Shown: positions 1-8,174 of the stretch, piece after piece
Layout of the letters: each line of letters starts with the position of its first letter
How positions within the stretch are numbered: the stretch's first letter is position 1
Source of the DNA: Dermacentor variabilis
Lineage: Eukaryota > Arthropoda > Arachnida > Ixodida > Ixodidae
Length of the DNA: 64,000 nucleotides
Assembly (NCBI RefSeq): GCF_050947875.1
Contig: NC_134569.1
Span: forward strand, 201,010,627-201,074,626
Reading direction: 5' to 3'
Program-made: the position numbers and the translations under genes
The notes under the pieces: model-generated
Databases searched by the model: none
What the model saw: only the letters and a program-made list of their open reading frames with translations
Told to the model about the DNA's origin: nothing

Positions 1-830
1 ATCTGCAGGACCCGATGAAATCACGTCGAAAATTCTAAAATGTACTGCCGTGTATTCATCTATTATTCTCTCTAAAATTTTTGAACAGTCCTTACAGTGC
101 TCAATTCTACCCGACGATTGGAAAGATGGCAAGGTGGTTCCTGCTCACAAGTCTACTACACATTCACCCAAGAACTATCGCCCTATCTCATTAACCAGTA
201 CTCCTTTCAAAATTCTAGAACATCTCATATATCCACACCTAGTTAATTTTCTAGAAACAAATTAATTTTTAACCCTTGTCAGCACGGCTTTAGGAAGCAC
301 TTTTCATGTGAAACTCAGCTATTATCACTTACCAATGACCTGTTCTTTAATGCTGACCTAGGTTTTGATACTGACTGCATTTTCCTGGACTTTGCCAAGG
401 CATTTGATACAATCCCACATAATTTACTGATCCTTAAGCTCAGCAAACTTAACGTTGATTCTAACGTCTTATCTTGGATTAGATACTTTCTGACTAACAG
501 AACAGAGTACGTAACAGCTAATGATTATTCTTCTCCTTTGCTGTAACAACGGGAGCGCCGCAAGGATCGGTGCTGGGTCCATTGCTTTTCCTCACCTATA
601 TCAACGACCTCCCTGACGGCACTACTTCTTCTTCTATTAAGCTCTTCCCCCACAACTGTGTACTTTAACATAAAATTACTAATCCAGCTGATGCATGCAA
701 ACTGCAAAGCGATCTGAATAATGTGCCACTCTGGTGCAGTAAATGGCTAATGCAACTTAACGTAACCAAATGTAAAGCTATGCACATTTCCCGCCGTTCA
801 AAATGCAGTCACACGCGCCTATACTTTCTT

Positions 831-953
831 GAATTAATTAATTAATTAATTAATTATTAATTGTTTAATTAATTACTGCTTTATTTAGACAATACATTAT
901 ATGTGATATAGGGGCTAAAAGCAGATGCAACTGCCTGACAAAGGCCCCCTCTT
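831..953 (-). mobile_element. 123-bp insertion inside the LINE (LINE-tail or SINE-like)
   Basis: This AT-rich block, led by (ttaa)n, interrupts the LINE coding sequence. Removing it rejoins ...L-Y-F-L to N-S-N-Q-I-T-P-V-E in the same frame, so the boundaries are well supported. The last four bases (TCTT, 950-953) repeat the four before the insert (827-830), a possible short target duplication. On the minus strand the block contains aataaa followed by an (aatt)n tail, as expected for the extreme 3' end of a LINE or a SINE. It has no coding capacity. Confidence 0.7.
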
Positions 954-1647
954 AACAGTAATCAGATAACGCCTGTTGAATCATACAACTATCTCGGCCT
1001 TCATATTACAAATAACCTCTCATGGCACACCCACATTGAGTACGCCTGTAATAATCCTCACCGCATGCTTGGATACCTGCGCCCCAATTTTGCATTTGCG
1101 CCTTCATCCCTTAGAGTAATTCTTTACCTAACATTGGTACCATCAAAGCTCGAATACGCATGCGCCATATGGGATCCCACTCAAACAACTCTAACTCTTT
1201 CCCTCGAATCAATCCAAAAACGTGCAGCTAGATTCATTTTATCAAATTACTCGCGTCATTCCAGCGTTACAGCAATGAAAAATACCCTAAACTTACCCCA
1301 TCTTTCATCCCGCAGAAAATGCGCTCGCCTTTCGCTATTTCGTAAAATTTTCCACTTCAACCCTGCATTAAAAGAGCAGCTTCTCACACAGCCATTTTAT
1401 GTTTCATCTCGTTCAGATCGTAGCTTTAAAGTAGGCGTGCCGTCATGTAAGACTGATCTTTACGGTGATTCTTTCATTCCTCGAACAAGCACGGAATGGA
1501 ACCATCTTCCCACTACCATGGCCGCCATCACGGACACTACTAACCTCAAGAACGCCATTAAACATGCCTTTGATTAAATCCAACGTTATTTGAACAAACT
1601 GTTTATGTTTGCCCCACTCTTTTCTGTAGTGCCTGCGGGCCCTGAAA

Positions 1648-1690
1648 GTAAGTAAGTAAATAAATAAATAATCAATAAATAACTAAATCA
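1648..1690 (+). repeat. (aagt)n/(aaat)n tail of the LINE
   Basis: A microsatellite-like A-rich tail directly follows the short 3' UTR of the CR1/L2-like LINE and marks its 3' end. Confidence 0.7.
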
Positions 1691-1736
1691 ATTTCCGGTA
1701 ACTGACTAGGACTAAGTCAATGGCAGCCACAGCAGA

Positions 1737-1740
1737 GTAT
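1737..1740. repeat. Left 4-bp target-site duplication (GTAT)
   Basis: GTAT directly precedes the TG of the left LTR and recurs at 7191-7194 directly after the CA of the right LTR. The next base on either side does not match, so the duplication is exactly four bases. Confidence 0.85.
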
Positions 1741-1758
1741 TGTTAGGTATGGCCGGAC

Positions 1759-1934
1759 GCCAAGGGCGATACGTCATCCCCCTACCCTCTACTTGGTCGG
1801 ACAACACGGGCGATACGTCATCCCCCTACCCTCTACTTGGTCGGACGCCAAGGGCGATACGTCATCGCCCTACCTTCTACTTGGTCGGACGCCAAGGGCG
1901 ATACGTCATCCCCCTACCCTCTACTTGGTCGGAC
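1759..1934 (+). repeat. 44-bp tandem repeat x4 in the 5' LTR
   Basis: Four head-to-tail units start at 1759, 1803, 1847 and 1891. Each runs from a G-C/A-rich start to ACTTGGTCGGAC. Unit 2 begins with aacac instead of gccaa, and unit 3 has two changes. Each unit contains TACGTCAT, a CRE/ATF-like half site, so the array could act as an upstream enhancer in the U3 region; that role is inferred. The unit length is not a multiple of three, so long open frames in all three forward phases here are artefacts. Confidence 0.95.
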
Positions 1935-2102
1935 CCCTCGGCGCCGAAGAGGTCATTCACCCGACCTTCTCGTCGGATTCGTCGAAAAGAGGATCGACTT
2001 CACCTTCCCGTGCTCGGTAATGCAGGAGGAGGGGCCCTCTCTCTCTGTGCCTGTCACGTGTCATCGACGGAAGCAAGATCCCGCCCACACTTGTAGAGAG
2101 CC

Positions 2103-2110
2103 TATTTAAG
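2103..2110 (+). promoter_or_regulatory. TATA-like box in the 5' LTR
   Basis: TATTTAAG lies about 170 bp downstream of the tandem array, followed by GC-rich sequence, and is conserved at 6930-6937 in the other LTR. It is the best candidate core promoter of the element. Confidence 0.5.
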
Positions 2111-2179
2111 GGGCTCCGAAATGTACTTGTGATAGACTTCATACTTCATGCTTTTCTTATTTTCTTTCAACTACCTTTG

Positions 2180-2185
2180 AATAAA
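2180..2185 (+). terminator. AATAAA in the 5' LTR
   Basis: A canonical polyadenylation signal about 75 bp after the TATA-like box. Its twin at 7007-7012 in the right LTR would end element transcripts. The interval between the two signals approximates the R region. Confidence 0.55.
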
Positions 2186-2364
2186 CCATGCAAGTTTCGC
2201 ACTAGCAAATCGTCTCGCCCTTGCTCGGTCGCCATGGTCTACCGGATGCCTGCAGCCCGCCGACAACGCCACGCTACCCAATAAGTAATGTCGGTCGAGC
2301 TTCGATAGGCAGGCGTCGATACTTCTCGGCAGCAGTACGGTACGCTACTCTGGAGTACGCAACA

Positions 2365-2683
2365 AACTAGTTGCTGGCGGTGGGATCGCCTCCAAACGCA
2401 ACAAACTGTCTGGCAGCGATTGGGATACAGAATCCTGGAGACCCCAACTTGGACGACAACTACGAGATCGTAGCCTCTTCGTCCTGGCAACAACGTTCGG
2501 AAGGAAGGTGTCTGGATCATGACTGCATATGGTGAGCGCACGGCTTTTCTTCACTGAGATATCACTTGGCTTTTACGTATTTTTCGGAAAGTACATAGCA
2601 GTGATTTTTCTTTAATCCGTTGACGGAAGTTTGAGTACGTCAAGGTTCTATAGAGTGAAGCTTTAGCAGCACTAAGGGCAGCC
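2365..2683 (+). other. Untranslated leader with candidate primer-binding site
   Basis: Non-coding sequence between the LTR and the gag start. A 12-bp direct repeat (acgcaacaaact) straddles the LTR end at 2357-2368 and recurs at 2396-2407. The second copy is followed by TGGCAGCGATTGGGAT at 2411-2426, which has the TGG start expected of a tRNA primer site. A 39-bp duplication therefore seems to have moved the primer site away from the LTR. The tRNA is not identified. A second TGGCGG-type candidate lies at about 2375. Confidence 0.4.
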
Positions 2684-3852
2684 ATGAACTTGAAGACACT
2701 AAAGAAGCCGGAATTGTTGAGCTTGGACAAAGAGTTGGGCCTCCAAATTGCCGAATCAAAGAGACAAAGGCGATCGAAGCGATCGGGGCAGACGACGAGG
2801 AACTGACGGAATGCCTAGAGGGCATTAAAGAAAGACAGGAAGAGCGTAAGCGCCCAGAGGAAAAAGAGGAGCGCGAGCGGGCTGCACGTGAGGCAAAAGA
2901 AGAGCGCGAGCGGGCAGCACGTGAGGCCAAAGAAGAGCGCGACCTCGAAATGAAGCGCCTAGAGATTGAGCTCTTGAAAGCACAAAATTCTGAAAGACCT
3001 AGCACAGAGGCACGCGAAAATGAACGCAGAATGACAGACTTGATGGCACCCTACGCGGTAGGAGGGGACATAGGTCTTTTTCTGGTACAGTTTGAGCGCA
3101 CGTGTGAGAAGGCAAAATTCGCGATAAACACGTGGCCGCAACGCTTGCTTACGTTACTGCCACGTGAGGTAGCTGATATTACCGCCCGTATGGGGAAAGA
3201 AGAAGCAGAGGGCTTCGATGAAGTCAAAGCAAATCTGCTTAAAAAGTATAGATTATCAGCTGAAGCATTCAGGCGAAAGTTCAGGGAAGTCGAGAAGACC
3301 AAAAGTGAGTCATATTCAGATTTTGCATACACCTTGGAGGTAAACCTGAAGGAATGGCTCAGAGAAGAGGGTGCACTCGGCGACGCCGAAACGACAATGC
3401 AGTGTGTTGCCTTAGAACAGTTCTACCGCCGGCAGCCAGTAAACATCAAGTATTCGGTTCAGGATAGGCCAGGCGTAGACACTGTTTCGAGAGCGGCCGA
3501 TCTCGCTGAGGCGTACGTAACTCGCCGTGCGGACAAAGGCAGCGAAGCTCCTAAGGAGGAGATGAATAAATGCAGACCCGACAAGCCAAACCGATGGTCT
3601 AAGTCGAGTCGGTATAAAACAAAGGAAAGATCAGATTCAGGGAAAAGTAGTGACGACGACAGCGAAGGAGAAAAGGAGTCACCCGAACAGAGGGCATAAA
3701 AGCAAAAGAACAAGGCTTTCGAGGCCAAGAAACCAGTAGTTTGCTACAACTGCCGGCAAACGGGGCACATCTCCGTGGGATGCAGAAATCCCAAACTAGT
3801 GTTGATGTCACTAAGTAGTAACGCTGAAAATCTGAGCTTGCTAGAACCATAA
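2684..3852 (+). pseudogene. gag: SCAN-like capsid and CCHC zinc knuckle, broken
   Basis: ATG at 2684 opens M-N-L-K-T-L-K-K-P-E-L. A one-base shift near 2765 moves the frame to the one that continues through gag and pol. An E/R/K-rich coiled-coil-like stretch (about 2820-3000, with a repeated A-R-E-A-K-E-E-R-E motif) is followed by the capsid. At 3262-3525 the layout F-R-R-K-F-R-E ... L-K-E-W-L ... A-L-E-Q-F-Y ... A-A-D-L-A-E-A-Y-V resembles a SCAN domain. An in-frame TAA at 3697 interrupts gag just before the nucleocapsid, where C-Y-N-C-R-Q-T-G-H-I-S-V-G-C (3742-3783) is a perfect CCHC knuckle. A second TAA lies at 3850. In a functional element gag would form the particle and package RNA. Confidence 0.85.
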
Positions 3853-4116
3853 ATTCAAGACCTCGTGGTAAACGGCAAACCGTGTAGAGTGCTTCGCGAC
3901 TCAGCAGCCACAATGGACGTAGTGCACCCGTCGTACGTAGAGGCAGGCCAGTTCACGGGGGAATGTGCTTCGATAAGGCATGCCGTAGAGGCCTCCAGTG
4001 TTTGTCTCCCGGTGGCCAAAATTCGTATTGAAGGCCCTTTCGGAGTACTGGACACTGAAGCCGCCGTCTCGGCACATCTCCCGCCGCAGTACCCATATTT
4101 GTTTTCTAACAAATGA
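3853..4116 (+). pseudogene. Retropepsin-like aspartic protease region
   Basis: The same frame as gag encodes V-N-G-K-P-C-R-V-L-R-D-S-A-A-T-M-D-V-V. This is the retropepsin flap-strand and active-site context, with D-S-A in place of the usual D-T/S-G. The region is bounded by the TAA at 3850 and a TGA at 4114, both in frame. The protein would cleave the Gag-Pol precursor. D-S-A may be normal for this family rather than a mutation; I cannot check that here. Confidence 0.65.
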
Positions 4117-4513
4117 GAGGATTTGCTACGATGCAAGGGAATCTGGCTTAGTGAGGGCACAGTGCAAGCCCTAACTCGTTCCAAGGCAAAGGAGCTCGCG
4201 GCCAAAGCAGTATATGAATGTCCAGTGGTGAAACAAACAGGATTGACAGCTGATTCGTCAACCAGTACTGAACAGTATAGCCCTATAGGGGATGAGGCGG
4301 AAAGTACGCCAGCTAATGAAAAAACCAGGAAAGCAGCGGAGCCTGAAATGTCGCGAGAAGCAGAATGCAGCAAGTTATTGAACGTAAGCCCTGCCACAAT
4401 GATCGCTGAGCAGGAAATGCGTAAGGCACGAAGCAATGCTGAGTATTACTATGACAGGACGGCTCGCACGCGACACTTTGAAGTTGGGGAAAAGGTAATG
4501 AACGTGAAAACCT
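4117..4513 (+). pseudogene. Linker and C-terminal remnant of a deleted integrase
   Basis: This is part of the 621-codon frame 4123-5988. Residues 1-100 are a low-complexity linker after protease. Residues 102-129 (nt 4426-4509) contain A-E-Y-Y-Y-D-R-T-A-R and F-E-V-G-E-K-V, the conserved signature after the catalytic core of Gypsy integrases, where a chain of R-x-A-R and F-x-V-G-D-x-V leads into the beta-barrel. No HHCC finger, no D-D-E core and no rest of the barrel is present anywhere in the element. The integrase was therefore removed by at least one internal deletion that kept the frame open. A second deletion seems to lie just after V-M-N-V-K. Confidence 0.7.
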
Positions 4514-4559
4514 CCTTGAATAACCAATCTGAGGAAATGCCTGTCGACTTTCCAGAGTT

Positions 4560-5995
4560 AACAGCCGTGACGGAGACAAAAGACATTGACGAGACCATTG
4601 ATAAGTTAGTAGAACAGGCGGAGTTGAATCCCATTCAGAGGGCCGAACTAAGGGAACTCGTGTTTGAATTTAAAGACGTATTTTCAGACACACCGGGCAG
4701 GACGACTGCGATCGTTCACGATATCGAGTTAACCTCGTCGGACCGTGTTCGTTCGAAAACTTATCGCGTTTCGCCTTGTCAACGTGAAGTGATGACCGCT
4801 GAGATAAACAAGATGTTAGAGCTAGGTGTAATCGAGCCAGGAGAGAGTGATTATACCTCACCTCTTATCTTGGTTGAGGTCCCAGGAAAAGAACCACGGC
4901 CATGTATCGACTACAGCAGGCTCAATTTAATCACGAAGGACCAGACTTACCCAATACGGCATATCGAGGAAAGGCTTGAGAAAGTGAGCAGTGCTAATTT
5001 CATGTCAACGCTCGATTTAGTCAGAGGGTATTGGCAGGTTCCATTGACCGAGAGGGCAAGCAGGCTTGCAGCGTTTATTTCCCCGATGGGAACCTTTCGT
5101 CCGAAAGTCCTGAGTTTTGAATTGAAGAATGCGCCATATTGCTTCTCTAGCCTTATGGACCAGGTGCTACGAGGAATGGAGGACTTTGCACTTCCCTATC
5201 TCGATGACATAGCTATCTTTTCTTCATCATGGGCGGACGATATGCAACACCTGCGAACCGTGTTGTGTCGTCTACGAGAGGCCAACTTAACTGTTAAGGC
5301 TCCCAAATGCCAATTAGGGCGCGCGGAGGTAGCTTATCTAGGTCATGTAATAGGGCAAGGCCATCGTCGGCCTTCCGAGTTTAAACTGATCGCGATAGGC
5401 AACTTCCCGCAACCACGCGCCAAGCGGGACATCAGATCATTCCTTGGCTTGGCGGGTTATTACCAAAGATATTTTCCGCGGTATTCCGAGATTGCGAGTC
5501 CTTTAACGGATGCCCTCAGAAAAACCGAACCACAAACGGTAAAGTGGGATGACGCAAAAGAAAAGGCTTTTAGTATGCTGAAGAACGCACTAACGAGTCA
5601 GCCAGTGTTGAACGCGCCCGACTACTCTAAGCCATTCATTCTTCAGTGTGATGCCAGTGACAGGGGTATGGGGGTGGTGCTCTGTCAAAAGAAAGATGAC
5701 GAGAACGAACATCCTGTACTGTACGCCAGTAGAAAGCTTTCAGTTCGTGAGGAGGCATACAGTGCATCAGAAAAGGAATGCGCCTGCGGAGTTTGGGCGG
5801 TACAGAAGCTAGCTTGCTATATAGCTGGCTCAAGATTCACCAGAGAGACTGATCACTGTCCCTCACATGGCTGCAGTCCATGTCTACGAAAAACGGTCGT
5901 CTTTTGCGCTGGAGCTTGGCTCTTCAACAGTACACCTTCGATATTCGCTACAAGAAGGGTAAGCTTAAAGGCAATGCCGACGGTTTAAGTCGTTG
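4560..5995 (+). pseudogene. Reverse transcriptase and RNase H of the Gmr1-like element
   Basis: The RT fingers start near R-P-C-I-D-Y-S-R-L-N (4897-4926). S-T-L-D-L-V-R-G-Y-W-Q carries the first catalytic Asp, and L-P-Y-L-D-D (residues 358-362, about 5190-5210) carries the other two. The thumb and connection contain Y-L-G-H-V-I and I-R-S-F-L-G-L-A-G-Y-Y. RNase H shows Q-C-D-A-S (D510), S-E-K-E-C and E-T-D-H (D577), so all three acidic residues are readable. A one-base deletion near 5861 moves the last part into another frame, where N-G-R-L-L-R-W-S-L-A-L-Q and N-A-D-G-L-S-R (to about 5990) close RNase H. RT itself has no stop, but the enzyme would be truncated or mis-terminated. Confidence 0.9.
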
Positions 5996-6523
5996 CCCCT
6001 ACAGTATCGAAAGCCCCATGCTCATCCGGGTTTCCGTGGCATTTTTTTTCGTTCATTCATATGTTTTTCCGAAGTGAAGTCGATTGTTAGCTGATTTTAA
6101 TAACCACGTCCTAACGCTTTCAAGAAATGGCTGTTTTTAGTGTTGAGGGGGGGAGGACGCGCGTAGGGAATGGGAAAGGTGCAGCGGGTTTTCCTTTTTT
6201 TAAAAGCCGGGTGTGTCTTGGGGGAGGGTGGCCTTGTGCTCGCTGCTTTGTGGTTGTGGGTCCGGCACTGTTCTGGGGTGATTGCTTGCCCACGCAGGAG
6301 ACGAAAAGTTGCGAGACCTGCTTGCAAGACCAATTTCACCGGGGCGGACCAGGGAGAAAGTCACGAGAGCGCCACGAGGACGGATGACCACTCCCAGGAA
6401 TCTACCTGCTACGAACTAAGGGTTCGTGACCTCTACGGGGAATTCTGATACCGAAACGCCGATCCCTCGTACAGCGGCTGCTGGCCCCTACACGTCAGAA
6501 TCTTCCTCCCCCGCCGGAGATGC
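5996..6523 (+). other. 3' untranslated region of the LTR element
   Basis: No integrase or other conserved domain is found between RNase H and the right LTR. The stretch is G-rich (6143-6260) and then mixed. Short open frames here have no recognisable features. A clean polypurine tract next to the LTR is not visible; the bases before it read ccggagatgc. Confidence 0.6.
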
Positions 6524-7190
6524 TGTTAGGTATGGCCGGACGCCAAGGGCGATACGTCATCCCCCTACCCTCTACTTGGTCGGACACCACGGGCGATACG
6601 TCATCCCCCTACCCTCTACTTGGTCGGACGCCAAGGGCGATACGTCATCCCCCTCGCCTCTACTTGGTCGGACGCCAAGGGCGATACGTCATCCCCTTAC
6701 CCTCTACTTGGTCGGACACGACGGGCGATACGTCATCCCCCTACCCTCTACTTGGTCGGACCCCTCGGCGCCGAAGAGGTCATTCACCCGACCTTCTCCC
6801 CGGATTCGTCGAAAAGAGGATCGACTTCTTCTTCCCGTGCTCGGTAGTGCAGGAGGAGGGGCCCTCTCTCTCTGTGCCTGTCACGTGTCATCGACGGAAG
6901 CAAGATCCCGCCCACACTTGTAGAGAGCCTATTTAAGGGGCTCCGAAATGTACTTGTGATAGACTTCATACTTTATGCTTTTCTTATTTTCTTTCAACTA
7001 CCTTTGAATAAACCATGCAAGTTTCGCACTAGCAAATCGTCTCGCCCTTGCTCGGTCGCCATGGTCTACCGGATGCCTGCAGCCCGCCGACACGCCACAC
7101 TACCCAATAAGTAATGTCGGTCGAGCTTCGATAGGCAGGCGTCGCTACTTCTCGACAGCAGTACGGTACGCTACCCTGGAGTACGCAACA
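6524..7190 (+). repeat. 3' LTR
   Basis: Starts TGTTAGGTATGG and ends TACGCAACA, then the GTAT target duplication. It is 43 bp longer than the left LTR: one extra 44-bp unit and one base missing near 7091. TATTTAAG is at 6930 and AATAAA at 7007. Confidence 0.92.
6542..6761 (+). repeat. 44-bp tandem repeat x5 in the 3' LTR
   Basis: Units start at 6542, 6586, 6630, 6674 and 6718. Each carries TACGTCAT. Units 2 and 5 have altered starts (accac, acgac). The copy number differs from the four units of the left LTR, so the array changed after or during the last transposition. Confidence 0.95.
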
Positions 7191-7194
7191 GTAT
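7191..7194. repeat. Right 4-bp target-site duplication (GTAT)
   Basis: Pairs with 1737-1740. Confidence 0.85.
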
Positions 7195-7232
7195 CCTAAA
7201 GCGCTAGCATCATCGGCGGAAATGGCCACATT

Positions 7233-7310
7233 ACAATATTTATTTGTTTATTTATTTGTTCATTTCATTAAAGAAATACTACGGCCCAGAGGTGGCTAAT
7301 AGCAGTAGGA
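7233..7310 (-). mobile_element. Antisense LINE 3' tail remnant
   Basis: On the minus strand, tagccacctctgggccgtag is followed by an (aaat/aaca)n tail. This is the same layout as the CR1/L2-like 3' end at 1615-1690 (gggccctgaaag then A-rich repeats). There is no coding part. Confidence 0.5.
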
Positions 7311-7943
7311 GAGTAAAAAAATTAGCCATATTGTTTTTTTGTTATTACGAACTCTGTTGAGAAAGATATTCTAAGGAAAACATTGTTAGAGATAGGTGGC
7401 AGGCGGCTGCACATCCCGCACTGCACATAAAAGAAATCAAGGCTAGATACAATACCTGTGACAGAAATAAAGTCAATCAATGTAGGCGATTTTTAATAAA
7501 AGTGGAACACAGCTAATTAGACAAAACCAATATATAAAAGAAAGAAAGACCAGTGAGTCGCAGAGAACGCAGGCAATGACAACATAGTTACCGAGACACT
7601 CACGCGCACACAAAAAGAAAAGTATTAAGAATAGTTTGTGAGGGCACCCTGAAAGTAATCTGCACGTAATGAACCAACAGCGCAGGGAAAAACGCCTCGT
7701 TATTCATTGTGGAACGAAAGATAGTGAACTTAAAAGCATCTGTGCGCAGATATTAATACTTGAGGATAAGCTTTTGATGACAACACGTCGAAGGCTGAGC
7801 GGCATAACTTGAATATTGGTTTTCGCGAAGACTCGACGAATAGCTGATGGACAACAGAAATTTCAACGAATCGTTATCTCTTCACACTGACAGGGATTCA
7901 AAATTTAAGGAAGGCACCAAAAATTGAAAAATTCAAACTAAAT
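7311..7943. other. No gene recognised
   Basis: AT-rich unique-looking sequence with several A-runs. No open frame with recognisable content on either strand. Confidence 0.5.
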
Positions 7944-8174
7944 TCTAGGGTTTCAAGTTCGAAAACCACGATATGATTATGATGAAGCACGCCATGCTGG
8001 GAGACTCTGGATTAACGTTGACCACCTGGGGGTTCTTTACTGGAGACCGAATGCAGGGTACACGGGTGTTCTTGCACTTCGCCCACATCGGAATGCGGCC
8101 GCCGTGGCCGAGACCGATCCCCTGACCTCAAACTCTGCAGCGGAAACCCGTAGCGATTGTCTACCGCAGCGGGT
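7944..8174 (-). mobile_element. Ruka-like tRNA-derived SINE
   Basis: Read on the minus strand, a tRNA-like head has a degenerate box A near 8160-8172 and a box B-like gggatcggtctcgg near 8115-8128. It is followed by ccacggcggccgcattccga, a cacccgtgtaccc block, accccc-aggtggtcaacg, and a terminal atcatatcgtggtttt. I recall this order from a very common ixodid SINE, compatible with Ruka. It is diverged. Pol III would transcribe an intact copy, and a LINE would mobilise it. Confidence 0.7.

Larger units (their letters stand above)
2..1690 (+). mobile_element. CR1/L2-like non-LTR retrotransposon, 3' part, degenerate
   Basis: This is the reverse transcriptase half of a LINE ORF2; it enters from the left edge and is broken by frameshifts and stops. 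The frame is open from base 2 (S-A-G-P-D-E-I, then N-Y-R-P-I-S-L near 175-205). After a frameshift near 265 it continues with F-L-D-F-A-K-A-F-D near 385-410, then G-A-P-Q-G-S-V-L-G-P near 550-580 and Y-I-N-D-L-P near 600. The catalytic F-x-D-D is destroyed: the codons near 643-654 read F-P-H-N. A clean 170-codon frame, 1065-1577, carries the thumb and C-terminal region (T-L-V-P-S-K-L-E-Y-A, S-I-Q-K-R-A-A-R-F) and ends in TAA. A short 3' UTR and an (aagt)n/(aaat)n tail follow. The element is inactive. The family assignment is from motif recall; Daphne or Rex1 relatives are alternatives. Confidence 0.85.
1741..2364 (+). repeat. 5' LTR
   Basis: Begins TGTTAGGTATGG and ends TACGCAACA, matching the right LTR end to end. 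It has four copies of the 44-bp unit (five in the right LTR) and one extra base near 2267. About ten substitutions separate the two LTRs over the 430 bp downstream of the array. Confidence 0.92.
1741..7190 (+). mobile_element. Gmr1-like Ty3/Gypsy LTR retrotransposon with integrase largely deleted
   Basis: This 5,450-bp element has two LTRs (624 and 667 bp), TG...CA ends and a GTAT target duplication. Gag, protease, integrase tail and RT-RNase H follow in one reading frame, broken by stops at 3697, 3850 and 4114 and by frameshifts near 2765 and 5861. The integrase C-terminal remnant lies before RT, and only about 530 bp of non-coding DNA separate RNase H from the right LTR. This is the Copia-like domain order known for the Gmr1 group of Ty3/Gypsy elements. 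The capsid resembles the SCAN domain, which published work derives from Gmr1-like gag. The integrase zinc finger and catalytic core are absent, so this copy cannot integrate by itself. The LTRs differ at about 2% of sites outside the tandem array. Confidence 0.88.

Noticed and set aside
1759..1934. CRISPR-like array
   Set aside because: The units are head-to-tail with no spacers, in a eukaryotic LTR.
1740..2142. Several overlapping open frames over the LTRs (also 6426-6969)
   Set aside because: The 44-bp repeat shifts phase by two bases per unit, which opens all forward frames. These are LTR artefacts.
5996..6523. Integrase or envelope gene after RNase H
   Set aside because: Short frames only, none with HHCC, D-D-E or membrane features.
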